This document shows positions 29,428 to 55,602 of a stretch of DNA of 64,000 nucleotides, one piece after another. The DNA is from Musa acuminata AAA Group. Taxonomy: Eukaryota > Streptophyta > Magnoliopsida > Zingiberales > Musaceae. Where the stretch lies: the NCBI RefSeq assembly GCF_036884655.1, contig NC_088330.1, positions 32,903,001 through 32,967,000 on the forward strand, in the 5' to 3' direction. The notes beneath the pieces are model-generated. The model was not told the DNA's origin. It worked only from the letters and a program-made list of their open reading frames with translations, and made no database searches. Within the stretch, counting starts at the first letter, position 1. Every line of letters begins with the position of its first letter. Made by a program: the position numbers and the translations under genes.

Positions 29428-30074
29428 AAAGACATATCAAACACTATAATAATCAAAAACAAATTTAATTTTCTCAAAATTTACATTTCGTTTGTTACTA
29501 ATTTAAGTATCAAAGAGACCAGAAAACTAATACGATCTTGATCTTCGTAGAGATCGAATACTTGAAAATTTTGATCAAACCTAAAAACTTCTTGAAAACA
29601 TGAGTTCAAATCAAGTCGGACTAACCTAATCATTACCCACATCATTCTCTAATGTTTTGATATTAGAACATTATTCTCTTGACCAAATGCTATAACGAAG
29701 ATATTTTACGCTTGCCCACGAACCTTCACCCTCAAAGGCCATAATTCAAATTACCAATTCTTGACAAAAAGAAAGAAAAAAAGCTCATAAAATTATCAAT
29801 TCTTGACAACTGAGTGTGAGAATTGTTGCTCAAAAAATTTATTATTAGATTATTTAGCATGCAATTGACCACAAACTCATGACATATTGTTAATATCTTG
29901 ATGCCACTCCAAATGTACAGCCACCACTTCATTGCCACCACCAATCTCCTCCACCCATTTAAACAGCCCAATCCTCTCTCGGTTCTCTTTTAGCTGCCTC
30001 TCTTCCTTCCCACCCCACTTCTGCTGCCTTTCCTGCCTTCAATTCTCTCGCCCGGAGGATCACCAAGTCAAGCA
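28324..30074. other. Intergenic region between the NAC and FNR genes
   Basis: Contains the NAC 3' UTR, AT-rich DNA, a long (AT)n run at 29369-29423, and from about 29930 a CT-rich leader for FNR. No other gene was recognised. Confidence 0.5.
29369..29423. repeat. (AT)n microsatellite
   Basis: An AT dinucleotide run of about 27 units. Confidence 0.95.
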
Positions 30075-32106
<2,032 letters not shown>

Positions 32107-35100
32107 TGCATTTTGTTGCAAGTTATCTCTCTTCAAAAACCAACCTTCATCATATGCTATACTTGATGTAGATAACAAGTTGTCTTGTGTTCTGTGTTAT
32201 GTCCTTGTAGTTTTTAACTATTTTAGTTGCCCTCCTATTCTGTGAAAAGAAACCACAATTTAATTTCTGTGGAATTCTTGTAACCAATCAACTTCACTCT
32301 TGTGTTGGTCATATTTTTTGAGGAGAGATATATATGATCTTTTTGCATGAAACCTTGCTTCTCTTTGGTACTTGAAGTCTACTAAGCTTGACATGTCAAA
32401 GTCTTAGAACAAGATGGTTGCATTTTCCAGCATTCATACATCTAACAGGATCAGACAGCCAAAGGTGTTGAAATTTAGCCTGTGAAAGCTTGCCACATCT
32501 TTCAGCTGAGAGTTTGGATTGTGCTTAACTAGTTAGCCAATCTCCCAAAGACAATTATACACTGTGGGCTTTACACAAGTGCCTCACATGGGAGCTTCTT
32601 GGCTCCATCAGGCCCAGTCTGACTGCAAAAAATAAAGACTTTTCCCTTAAATACATCACATAAAGAGTATTTTGTGGAAAATAATAGCATCTACATGCTG
32701 AATGTTAAAAATGAGTTGCTCTCTTTTGTATTCTTATATAAACTCCTTCCATCTATTCTGACTAACATTTGTGGAACATAAGTACATGTTGGTATAGTCC
32801 AGTCAATTTATCAGTAGCAAAGGGCTGATAAGCTCAGAGCATAGGCTAATAGAGTAGTAAAAATAATGTTTTGATGTGATCTTTGATTATATTAGACATA
32901 TAATAAGTGATAATTACTAGAAAATGAAGACACTAAGGATCCCATATTTTCTTATGGTTATTAGATAGAACTCAGGAAGATTATGCTGGAGAAGTTTCAT
33001 TTCATTAAACTAATCAGTTTCACTTCTTTTTGTCAAATACCAAATCTTTCTGTTGCTTAATAATTCTGATACATGGGTTGCATATTGATGCCTTCAACCA
33101 TACTGTGCACTCACAAGCAAGTTAATCCTAACCTTACCAGGGTTGGCTGCAGTCTTCTATCCATCCATCTCTGGCAGCAAGGAGAGCATTAAGAGTGTTT
33201 CTTAACCTCCTAAATCAGTGGATTTGTGCAAGAAAGCTTTACATCCTCTGACTTTAATCTCTTTGTTAAGGCTATTGAATCACTTTCAGGTGACACTTTG
33301 TGCAGCCAAACATCTCTGGCAAACTCCAATCCAAAATTGCATATACTTCAGCAGAAGCCACATCTGCATCCTGATTCCTTCACCCAGCCATAGCTTCAAG
33401 AAGATGACCTCCATGATTCTGGATCACCACACCCTTTCCAGTTTTCTTTCTTTCCATTTTTTTATATCATATAATAAAAAATAAAAAAATCACTATTTTG
33501 TGAAACAAAACAATCATTTACAGATTCTAAAACTCATCAACATGGCTGATGAGTCTTTCCCTTTCAAGATCAGCAGCAGATGTCAACCCCATCTGCAGCA
33601 ATGAAAGGTGCTTCTCAACTCTCCACCTTTGTCAAGTTTTAATGAGAAGCACAAGCCATGTTTGATACAGCAACCTGCAGGATTAGGTTGACCATTGGAA
33701 ACTCCACACTGGGGTGAAGGTTCCTTGCAAACCTAACCTGTGCCACCTGGTGTTCATGACTGAGGGATTGAATACATGCTCATGATGCAATGTGTGAATG
33801 ATTGGATGTTCCTTTGGAGTGGTGGCAAATGTAAAAGAGACATGTTTTGGCAGCTCATCAGGAGATGCAAATTGAGATACAAACTCGAATGGCATCCGAT
33901 AGATAAGAGCAAAGTCATGGCAGCTCATCAGTAGATATAATAAACATTTGTGTGGGATCCAGTGGAAGGACACACTGTCCATTGTCCAAATGCAATGTTA
34001 GTGCTGGCAGAAGAATCTTGTCGATTTGTCGTGCATAGGCTGTCAGTCTCAGACTTCAATATCTACATATATATTTCTTTCAGAATCTTTAGAATATTCA
34101 GCTAATTGTATCTGAAATATGATCTAATGGACTTCAAAATCTTAAAGAGGAAGAACAAACATATGTCAGCACCAACTCCTATGAGCATGGGGAATCTGAG
34201 TTTGGATTGTATCAGCAGTTCCAAGTAGAATTAGCTGGATATTCCAATTGATTTTTTGAGTAATTATTGATGTGACATATATAAAATTCTAAAATCTTAT
34301 TGTGTCCACAAAAGGACATGCATAATAATCCTCCAATGTGTGTCTATATATATATATACACACTGCAAATATGTTTCCACTAAATTAACCTAAGAACATC
34401 AATTAATTAGACTCATATAACATAACAATTTCTGTTAATTTAAATGATTAATTAACTTACAAAGTGTCAGTAGAATAATAAAATTATTTTAAGTATCTTT
34501 AAATCTTTTCAATAAAGTACCACTTATTATTCATTCAATATGTTTATTACTACTGTATGACTTACCACAATAACAAGATAACCTCCTACATATATGTCTA
34601 AAATAAAAATTATTTTCATAAATACATGTATTTTATGGGCATGAACACTCACTATAATAGAATGTGATGCAGGAATATTCCATCCTTGGATCCGAATTCA
34701 TGAAAGCTATCCTTACCGCAATCAAGTGGTACGGCATCTTCCGTTGATTAGACTCGAACCACATCCATCAATACCCCTCCCTATCCATAAGTCTACATGC
34801 GACATCTCACGTAGACTTGATGAGTCAACGCCTAGAAACTGAAAGAAATAGTATATTTGATATATAATATTGCGATCCATTTCTTCCATCTCAAGTCAAG
34901 TCCACGCGGCGTTGGATGTATGTACTACATAACATAACATAAGACCTAATCCAATTTGGCGAAGGCCCAAATCGATTAGAACCACAAAGTCCGCCGCATC
35001 CGAACTCGAACCACACCACATTGCTTTCATCCAAGTCAAATTACGTATATTTCCCTCCAAATTTTTCCTTCAATTGGATATGGGAGAAAAATAGGGCAGA

Positions 35101-35316
35101 GGATGTAAATATTTGAGAGAATTTGTTGGAAACTTCGAAGGGGTATAAATGGGAAAGCATCACAAAGGAAAGACAATTTATCCTCCCCCAAACTGTGAAA
35201 AGGGAGCTCTTTTCCTCGCTTTTGTGTTCGATTTGTGGAGTGGGTGCTGGAGATTGAAAGCCGTCTACTTTTGACGAGATCGTTGGCCCTCGATGCGATC
35301 TTCTTTCTAGGGTTTG
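32107..35316. other. Intergenic region between the FNR and CPK genes
   Basis: About 3.2 kb with the FNR 3' UTR at the start and the CPK promoter and leader at the end. The ORFs at 33218-33484 and 33683-33982 carry no recognisable domain. No mobile element could be delimited. Confidence 0.45.
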
Positions 35317-45659
<10,343 letters not shown>

Positions 45660-48600
45660 AAATTTTAGTGTGTACAGTTTCCGCTCGAAAGTGGTTATTT
45701 ACTTGTTTTTGTTGCCCTTTATTGTGTTTGGTTTGTGAAATGAATATGGAAACAGCATTTGCTGAAGAATTTGAGGACTTGCCGTATTTATTAAAATTAA
45801 ACTGGAAGTTATGGAAATTATGGACAACATAAATCGTCATCCTCTCTACTTTCCAAAGAAAAAAAACAAGAGAAGGCCTCACACCCTATTGGGAGTTCAG
45901 AACAAGTTTTGCTACCTTTTTTTTTTGTCTTCTTAGTTCCTCCAGAAAAAAGAGATAATTATCATCCTTGTCTTGGCCTCTCTTGTACTTTGTGTATGTA
46001 GCTTTTTTATTGTTCATCATTCTTCTGTTTGTTTTTTCTTTAGCATGTCATTTTCTGGCATTTATCATTGTCGAATAATGCCCTTCTCAACTGTTTTCTC
46101 TTGGCAACACTATGATGGTTTTGTTCCACAGTGTGATTATTGTACTCCAGAATGGAATCTGAAGGTGCATGACCTTAATCATCAGGGCACAGCTCTTAAA
46201 TGTATTAGGATTGTTACCAAAAATAATCCCAAGCATCAGTGATGTTGAAACCTGTAAAATTATTCATTGCTTGCTTGTCGAAGCTTTCTGCTCTCTGATT
46301 AGAGTTTGATCTTTCCTGCAGTTCTTCAACCTGGGATTCTGCTTTCTTATCTGCACTTGTGTTCTCCAAAGATTACCTCCATGACCACCAGCCGTGTGCT
46401 GTGAATGGCTGCATCATTTCCCAAGGATTTCTTCGAGCTTGTTGGGGGAAATCATGGCTAGAATAAAAAGAAAATTTGTGCTTGCTTCATTCTTGTCTTC
46501 TATTATTTGGGTATTAATTAAGATCACACAAACCCATGCAGGTGCAGAGTCCCTCTTCCTCCGGGAGATGTGATCCCCACTCAAACAATCTCACAAGTGT
46601 CACCAACTCGGTGATGGCGATGATGCAGCGAGACACGGCGTGGGCCCACCCAAACAGCAGAACGCTTCCATGATTGCTTTCTGTCCACTGAATGTGGTGG
46701 TGATGGTGGTGGCCGGTGGGGAGCCACCACCCGCTGTTGGCGGTGCACATCACACCGTCACATCCGCATCAGGGCGGTCCGGCGCCTGTCCTGGTTGAAC
46801 AGTCTGCGCCCATCTGCACTTTGTGATTGCTAATCATGGTGATTAAATTAGCAAAGAGTGCCAAAACGATAAGGTGAGCTGCCCTTCGTCTCTTTCGATA
46901 AAGAACACGCACACACACCATCACACCGATGCCATTCATCTCTCGGTTCGATTTGAAAGCATCGAGAATCCCAGCCTCCATCAATCATCATCATCATCCC
47001 CCCGCCCTCGACGAAACACACGTCGAGATCATGGCCTCCATCGATGAGCTATTTCAACTACACACATGAACGGAAAATATCGTAATGTGTTGCTAAGATA
47101 TTATAGATTCGAATTGCATATATCGATTTCAAATCAGAACGACGACGTTCCATATTCACAGATCTTTTGGCTCGCTTTGATGGGAACGTAATTGAATCTT
47201 TTTCTCTCTCAAGAAAAAGTCAAGTTATTTGATTGAATGAAATGAACACATCAATTAAAAGAACAGACAATTCAATAAAGCAGTGATATATTAATTTAAA
47301 CGTTTGATTAGTGATTGGGAATAATTTGTGACATGACATAATTAAACGTCACAACTTTGTGGGCCCAAATAAACTACCTTTATGCTTTAGATGGTGGGTG
47401 GGGTATGCTATGGTTAGATCCTAGGAATTAATTGGGCCTCATTAAATATAAATAATAATAATTTATAGAACATGCTTTGTCTTTTAATTATCTTTCTGCG
47501 TGATGGGTAGCGGTCGCGTAAGACGAAGTGGCTGATGACGCTTCCACAGTGGCCGGCGTTGGCCAGACGTGGATGGATGTTGATGAAGCAGACTATCTTC
47601 CTCCGCCGTCGGCTTCCACGGCCGTCTCCTGGATGTGAACCGTGGCTTCCGCGCTTGGACTGCCTCCCAAAGGCGGGTTCTTGATCATTTTCTTGCGCTC
47701 CGGCGCGAGCCCGCACGAGGTTCAGCGATTTCGTTTGAGCGAAGGGGATTGTTGACGGATCGGTACAGCTTCACTGCGACAGTTTGTTTCCTTTTTCAGC
47801 TCCTCGGATTGGTTGAAGTTCTGAGGCTCCCATGGCGAAATGCAAGCAGAGGAAAGGGACCGAGTTTGTTCTCTGGGGAAAGAGAAGATCCTCCAAAGAT
47901 TACGGGGGCTGGAGACATTAGAAGCGAGTAGTCGAGCGAGATGCAGTGTTGCGGCTGTTTTTGCAGAAAGATTTAGCTTTGGGTTGGGTGCGATTCTTTC
48001 GTTTTCAGAGGCCGTCCGTGTGAAAGCGCGTACTTGGAGGGTTTTCGGTGCGAAAAAACGCTTTAAGAAGTTGAGATTTTTACCGCTTCTCTGTCGGATC
48101 GAAGCGGCCATAGCAGTGATTTCAGTGCTTTTTTGGCGTTTTCTGAAGCTTTCACTCGCTCCTTTAAAGTGCAGTCCGTGAAGAGATAAGCTGCGAACTC
48201 CAAAGAGGGGAGAGCTGGAGAGCGTTGGGAGAGAGATCCAAGTGTCGGGTGCCACGGGGGGGGGGGGTGGGGGGTTTAGTCCTGCTGTTGCTCATCCCTC
48301 GTCTCTCTTAATTTTCTATTCAGCCGCTAAAGGAGAATCTCTCTCTTTCCCTTTCCCTTTCCCTTTCTAAGCCTGGGCCCCCGTGCTCGGAGCCCGTCGA
48401 GGTCCGAGATTCGAAGCAGCCAATCGGTTCTAGGGTTCCCATAATAAAGAAATCGCCGTTTTTTTCTCTTCTCGATCCGGTGCCATTTCGCAGGCGAAAG
48501 CATGGGCTGCAAGACTTGATCTTTGGTCCATCGATCAGCCGGTATTGGGTCTCCTCGACGGTATGAGAATCCTCTGACCTCCGATGGTGTATCCCTATCT

Positions 48601-48796
48601 GTTTAACATCTCAAAATCGTTGTTTTGTTTCGCGAATCATCTCGTAACGGAATATAGTTCGAGTTGATACTATGACTCTGGTTATCTTGAGTTGGTAGAA
48701 TATTTGATTTCGCCTTTTCTTCTGGGAGTCTCATCTGGGCTTTCTGTTATAGGTTCCTTTTATTAGTAAAAAGGTGCTTCATCCTTTGGTGCCAAG
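45660..48796. other. Intergenic region and TST promoter/5' leader
   Basis: The first part is the CPK 3' flank. Two adjoining small reverse-strand ORFs at 46514-46984 lie in a moderately GC-rich patch but match nothing I know. From about 47500 the sequence is GC-rich and leads into the TST promoter. A poly-G tract at about 48256-48273 and a CT/CCCTTT tract at 48341-48369 precede the probable transcription start. A 5' UTR intron is plausible (donor near 48560, acceptor near 48752). Confidence 0.45.
48256..48274. repeat. Poly-G tract upstream of TST
   Basis: Twelve G residues, one T, then six more G residues on the + strand, about 525 bases upstream of the TST start codon. Confidence 0.9.
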
Positions 48797-51700
48797 ATGA
48801 GGGGAGCTGTTCTTGTTGCGGTAGCTGCTTCGATTGGGAACTTGTTGCAGGGATGGGATAATGCCACCATAGCAGGCATGTATATTTTAAGTGTCTTGCA
48901 CTTTATCAGCATCACTACCATCAAGTCTTTTGGTCAAGATTGACATGGAATTGCTTTCATGTCTTGTTTGAATTGTGGTCGGGACCTCTCTCTCGTCCTC
49001 ACTGTCGATGAATAAAGCTTTAACCTCGACCGATTCTGGCATGTTATCCATTCGTTCACTCTGATGGAAATCTTGATTTTCCATTGCCTTGTTTCTTTTT
49101 TATATTCGATGTTTTCTACATGTATCGATAGAGCACATGAAATTGCATCTAAATTCTTGATTGTCTTTGTGATGTTTACTTCAGGAGCTGTTCTGTACAT
49201 CAAAAAGGAATTTAAATTGGAGACCCAGCCAACTATGGAGGGGTTAATAGTAGCCATGTCACTTATTGGTGCTACTATCATCACGACATTTTCTGGAGCA
49301 GTATCAGACATGGTTGGTAGGCGACCCATGCTAATTATTTCGTCAGTCTTATATTTCGTCAGTGGTTTGGTGATGTTATGGTCTCCCAATGTCTATGTCT
49401 TGCTCTTGGCAAGGCTTATTGATGGATTTGGAATAGGTCTTGCTGTGACGCTTGTTCCTGTATATATTTCTGAGACTGCTCCGTCAGAGATAAGGGGATT
49501 GTTGAATACACTTCCGCAGTTCAGTGGCTCCGGAGGCATGTTTCTGTCATACTGTATGGTTTTTGGGATGTCACTAATGGCAAATCCAGACTGGCGAGTG
49601 ATGCTTGGTGTTCTCTTTGTTCCTTCCCTCCTATATTTCTTACTGACAATGTTCTATATGCCGGAGTCTCCAAGGTGGCTCGTAAGCAAAGGGAGAATGC
49701 TGGAAGCAAAATTGGTTTTGCAAAAATTACGTGGAAGGGAAGATGTTTCAGGTTTGTGGTAGCATGATTTGCCACTATATTAATTTGTTTCAGAAACCTT
49801 TTCACGATTCCTAATTAATAAAATTACTGTCACATGAATGAGTACTTTCTTTCTTTTATTAATGTTACTCTTATTTAATAACTAAAATTGTTCTTTTTAA
49901 GTTTTCCTGCCCCCGGCCTTTGTACAAACCATGAAAATCCTTGAGAAATTAGAAAAAAAATCTTAAAGGAAACTCATACAAATTTATCATAGTGCTAGAT
50001 ATTCTTTTGTGCATTTTTAGGTGTTGCATTCTTTGTTGCTAAGTTCTTATGTTGTTGATGTGTGGTTCAACTATTGTTTTCCGGTTACAGACATTTTGAT
50101 GATACTGTTTCATTACAAATAAACACACATATCTGTGCATTCTCAAATTTTGTATTTCTTAAAAAATCGTTTAATAAAACTGTTGTATTCTTAAATAACA
50201 TGTGCATTTTTTGTACTTCATGATGTTGCCAGGGGGTTGACAACAAACTCAGCAAACAACAAAGATGTCAAATATCAAGGGCTACTATTTTTCTTTGTTG
50301 TCTTGCTGGAGCAGTCATTTTAATGTTTCACTTAATTTTGAACTTCAAAGAATCCAAAATATTTAGTCTAATGCTGGCCTAGCAACCTTTAAATATACGT
50401 AGGGGTTTGGGGACCAATATACGTAGCCTTACCTTTATATATTTAAAGAGATTATTTTCCAGACTTGCCTTTGATGCTGGCCTGACAGTTGCTCATTAAT
50501 ATTGCACTTTTTCTTTTTTGTGCATTGAATTTGTTATTTACAGTTTTTGTTCTTTGGTCAAATTAAGTGAATATCCAAGCAAATTGGCGACAGGATTTGC
50601 TTATTTCTTTTTCTTTCAAGTACACAGGAGAAATGGCCCTTCTTGTTGAGGGCTTGGGAGTAGGTGGCGAGACATCCATTGAGGAGTACATAATTGGCCC
50701 TGCTAGTGAGCTTGATGACCAGGGAGCAATTGCTGACAAGGAACAGATCACGTTGTACGGGCCAGAAGAGGGTGTTGCCCTGGTTGCTCGGCCCGTAAAG
50801 GGGCAAAGCATCCTTGGAAGTGCTTTCAGTCTTTTATCTCGCCGTGGTAGTATGGAAATACAGAGTAACATACCACTGATGGATCCTCTGGTGACCCTAT
50901 TTGGAAGTGTCCATGAGAAGCCACCTGAGATGGGCAGCATGCGAAGCACACTGTTTCCTAATTTTGGAAGCATGTTTAGTGTGGCTGAGCAGCAACCTAA
51001 GAATGAGCAGTGGGATGAGGAAAATCTTCAACAGGAGAGTGAAGATTATGCATCTGATGCTGGAGGAGATGAGTCTGATGACAATGTACACAGTCCATTA
51101 CTTTCTCGTCAAACAACAGCCATGGAAGTGAGGGACGGTGTCCCACCAAGTGACAGTGTTTTCAGGCAAACTAGTAGTCTGACCCACATAAATGCTGGAG
51201 AGGCAGTCAGTAGCATGGGTATTGGTGGGGGATGGCAGCTGGCTTGGAAATGGTCAGAGGAAGAAATTCAAGATGGGAAGAAGGACAGAGGGTTCAAAAG
51301 AATCTATCTACACCAGGAGGGTGTCCCTGGGTCACGGAGAGGTTCTCTTGTTTCGCTTCCAGGAGGTGAAGCCCATGAAGGCAGTGCATTTGTCCAGGCT
51401 GCAGCATTGGTGAGTCAGCCTGCTCTTTATTCTAAGGAGCTCATGGACCAGCATCCAATTGGCCCAGCAATGGTTCATCCATCAGAAACAGCTGCTAAAG
51501 GGCCAAGGTGGTCAGATCTTTTTGAAGCAGGAGTAAGACATGCCTTGTTTGTTGGAATTGGGATCCAGATCCTTCAGCAGGTAAGTCTACATGTGAAGGA
51601 AAGATATTGGTTTTAGGTTTGCTTAGACTACTTAGCTTATAGTGAAAATTTGGTTTCAAGCATCTTCAGTGACTCCTTTCATTGGTTTTAGTAACTGGGA

Positions 51701-54249
51701 AAGCTTATCCTTCTTGTACTCCCTGGTGGTCTCCGGGCAACTTTATGACCTACATTTCCATAGAAAAATTTGAATATTCTAGTAATCCTGTTATTCCAAT
51801 TAGTAAAACACTCGACACCTCTTTTTTCTCTAATGGTTACTTCGTAAATGCTTATATGTAAATACATTTTTGTGAGATTGCAAGACTTTATGCCATCATC
51901 ATATTCTTTCACTTGATTGCAACCTTTGCTCTCGAGCAATACTTCCATATGAAGTGTCATGGCCTTCATCACAAGATTTATTGCATATACTACTAGAGGT
52001 ATAATGACAACCTCTTTTCTTCTCAAATGTATGGGGCATCAGATGATACTGATACCCCATTGTTAATGATTTTTTATGCTTGTATAGACTAAGGAAGCTT
52101 TAATGGATCTAATATGCCATAATGCCCCAGTGTTTGAGTTCGTAAGATTGCCTCCTCTTCCCTACAAAAGGTTCCAACTTGATCCATAAATTAGCATTGC
52201 CTTCTCTTCCCTACCAAAAGTTCCAGCTTGTGCTGCATTACTGCCTTTTCATTTAGTGAATGTATGAGATCGAGTATGGAATTCAATGTACTCACTTTAC
52301 ATTGAATGTCCGTTTCCCTCCTTTTCCTGCTAGGATTGGAAATCCTGTATTTTAAATATCCATACGGCCGAGTCATTAGGTTTCCAAAATAGTGTGATGT
52401 AAAAAGATGTGCTTCGAATCATTGCTATTTGACTCGGACCTGTTTTAAAAAAGTCGAGGTATTTAGAATTGTTTATTGACATGGACAAACTAAGGCAAAA
52501 CCTCTGAAATGATTTCAATATTGGACTCCAGGGCTGGTAACTCTTTTAACATCTTAAAGAATTGATGTTGCATAATCTTTGGTGACACAGACTATGAAAA
52601 GCATGCTGCTTGGTTAATCGTTAAGACTTTCCCATAGATGTTATCATCAGGTTATCAGATTTTTCACTTTCTCTTGAAAGAACATGATATAAGATTTACA
52701 AGTTATGTCACGGCACCAGTTTGATTATGTGCACATGTTTCGAAGCATCAGGGGAACTCTTCTGATGTTGAACATTCATCTTTTGGCTTTAGTACTTGAA
52801 CTGATTGATTCAATTTTAACATAAAATCTAGTCTTGTACGAACAGACAACAATAACAATCTTCATTGACGTTTCTGAAATGACCTCTTCGTACCTCCACA
52901 TTTCTTTTTTACAGACTCATAGTCTTTGGTACGCATTTTGGCTTGTGATCTCAGCAGTTTGAGTGGTTACAGTCAATTGCTACTACTATATGTACCAAAC
53001 CATATACTACTATGATTTGTATCTTCAGCTGAATTGTGTAACTTCTTATTTAGCAAACTACAGGCTAGACTATTCTATGAATACATGTCTGTTCTTCCTT
53101 CCACCAATGGAGAAGTAACTTTGTATATGTTTCGCCCAAAGAGAAAGTGGGTTTATTTCACTTTAAATTTCGTTAGGACCTACAAAATTTACATTCTTTT
53201 GATGTTCAGTTTTTTCATGATTTGGTAATATTCTTAGCACAACATCCATGCTTAGTTCTTTCTTGTTGTATCTTCTATATGTTCAATAAGCTTTTCATCT
53301 TTAGTCATACACTGCCTCGTTTCCAGTTCATGAGCATTGATTAGCGACCATGCCATCAGGATTCAAGATCTAACAATTTTTCACACTACCATAGATTGCT
53401 TTCAAGAAACTTTCTTCTTTTATATTTCATTAAAGGCCATTGTTTGATACTGCTTCTCTGCTTTGCAGTTTGCAGGCATAAATGGGGTGCTCTACTACAC
53501 TCCTCAGATTCTTGAGCAAGCTGGTGTTGAAGTCCTGCTTTCAAATATCGGCATCAGTTCAGATTCAGCATCTCTCCTTATTAGTGCTCTCACAACATTG
53601 TTAATGCTTCCCAGTATTGGCATTGCCATGAGGCTTATGGATATGTCAGGGAGAAGGTAATTCGGCTTCTTTTCTGTCAGTCCATATCTAGCCTTTTTTA
53701 TTTGCATGATTGTTAGCATCAGCAGTATTTATTTAAGTGTTCTATTCCCTGCTTTTGCATTGCACCATGGGTTAAACAACGACCTTTGTCTCTCCTTTTA
53801 CATTATGCAGGTTCCTTTTGCTGTTCACAATCCCCATCTTAATAGCATCACTGATTGTTTTGGTTGTTGCCAACCTCGTAGAACTGGGCAATGTGGTTCA
53901 TGCAGTGCTTTCCACTGTCAGCGTTATTGTTTACTTCTGCTGCTTTGTCATGGGATTTGGACCAGTCCCAAATATACTTTGCGCAGAGATCTTCCCGACT
54001 CGGGTCCGTGGTGTGTGCATAGCTATCTGTGCACTTACTTTCTGGATAGGAGACATTATAGTCACCTACACCCTACCTGTGATGCTTGACACCATTGGCC
54101 TTGCTGGCGTGTTTGGGATTTATGCAATAGTTTGCGTCATAGCTTTTGTGTTTGTGTTCCTAAAGGTTCCCGAAACAAAGGGCATGCCTCTTGAAGTTAT
54201 CACAGAGTTCTTCGCTGTTGGGGCGAAACAAGCTGCTGCACGAAATTGA
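48797..54249 (+). CDS. Tonoplast sugar transporter (TST / TMT)
   Basis: Five coding exons, 48797-48875, 49185-49751, 50628-51580, 53469-53656 and 53811-54249, join in phase to give 741 residues. TST proteins are sugar/H+ antiporters that load glucose, fructose and sucrose into the vacuole. The first half has the sugar-porter motifs GRRPML and RLIDGFGIG, YISETAPSEIRG, and PESPRWLVSKGR after helix 6. A large hydrophilic central loop (about residues 215-520), diagnostic of TST, carries acidic stretches and SRRGS/SRRGSL phosphorylation-like sites. The second half has FAGINGVLYYTPQILEQAG and NILCAEIFPTRVRG and ends with PETKGMPLEVI. Length agrees with the family. Intron 1 (48876-49184) begins with GC in the context GCAG|GCATGT; this is the only choice that restores the conserved NATIAGAVLYIKK. 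Confidence 0.95.
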
Positions 54250-55602
54250 TTGCACTCAGCTATTATTATCACAAAGGTATCATCAGACATCCTGGCCATT
54301 TCTTGCATACCTCTAAAGATGAAATTACTGTGTGTGAGCATTTAGAGTGAGACTACAGATGAGAAACCAAAAGAGATGCACATTTAAGCAACCCAAGGTA
54401 CTTGATCTAGTATTTGGTGTTCGATCTGGTAATGATAAGAGTCGACGTTTGGAGTTCATCTACCTTCCTTTCAATGGCATTATCTTCTTCTTCCTTGTAA
54501 TATTTTCTTATGTAAGAATGTTTTTTTTCGTGGATTTCTTCTACGACTAGGAACTGATGCAACCAGTAAAACTTTCTGTGAATTTGAAGCTAATAATTGT
54601 GTGCACGGTTGGTCTCGATGATATTTCTGTTCTTAGCATAATTCTATATACCGATTAAAAAAAGGGGAAAACTATTGCATTTGGCTCAAGCCGAACAGAC
54701 AAACCAGACATAATTGTCAGCTAAAACAGCATATTGAAAAGCTGGTAAGCAGTTCATCTATTCATGGCTGTTGAAATCTGTGAGCGTCGTGATATTGATC
54801 TATTTTTTTCTCATCTCTTCAACTCAGAACTGTCAAAGTTGATTGCATGGCTGCTACCCTGATACATTCGCGGCTGCTCTTGTCGTGAGCTGATCATCTT
54901 AAGTTCATGTGTTATCGTATGTATCTTGGATTATGGTATATGTAGCCATCTTAGGATGCCAAGATCATTCTATTGTTAGATTGGACATCTGCCATGGAGT
55001 TGATTTCTACAATAATATTACTTTCTTGAATCCACTGATTCTTCATGTAAGTCCTCCAATCTTGTTATCCCTTGAAACAAAATGCTGTTATATCCAGCAA
55101 TGGTATCAGATCATTTACATCATCATATTTATGAAAATGGTAATTCTTTTTACCAATGAAAACTAGTCATATGTATCTTTCATTGGATTCGATCCGAGTA
55201 AGCATCCGATAGACCGAACCCTTTTCCAGAAAGACTCGCTTTCAACTAAGTCATGTGGAACTCTCAAGTAATGTTTCATCCCAAAGCAGTCCTCTTCTCA
55301 AAGATTTTGACAAACTAACATTTACCTTGAACGATCTATATGAAATGAGACAGTGTATATGTACTGGAACAATGGAAAGTTGATTGAATGCAAGTTCATA
55401 ATCTTCAGACCATCAACATTAACATAAATATATGTAAACATTAAGAAATCCAGGTAAACTGATGAATCCATACTTACAAGCTGCTTTGTCCAAGCTCGTG
55501 ATGTTATTATAAGACCATATACACGCAAACAAGCAACTGTCACAAGTTCAGGGCATGCCTTTTGCAAGCAATTTTAACATCAGACATGATCATGAAAGGT
55601 CA
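54250..55602. other. Convergent intergenic region between TST and MLO
   Basis: Contains the 3' UTRs of both genes and about 1 kb of AT-rich DNA. No additional gene or mobile element was recognised. Confidence 0.5.

Noticed and set aside
47722..48255. A 177-codon ORF on the - strand upstream of TST
   Set aside because: No recognisable domain. It lies in the TST promoter region and has composition expected of a chance ORF in GC-rich DNA.
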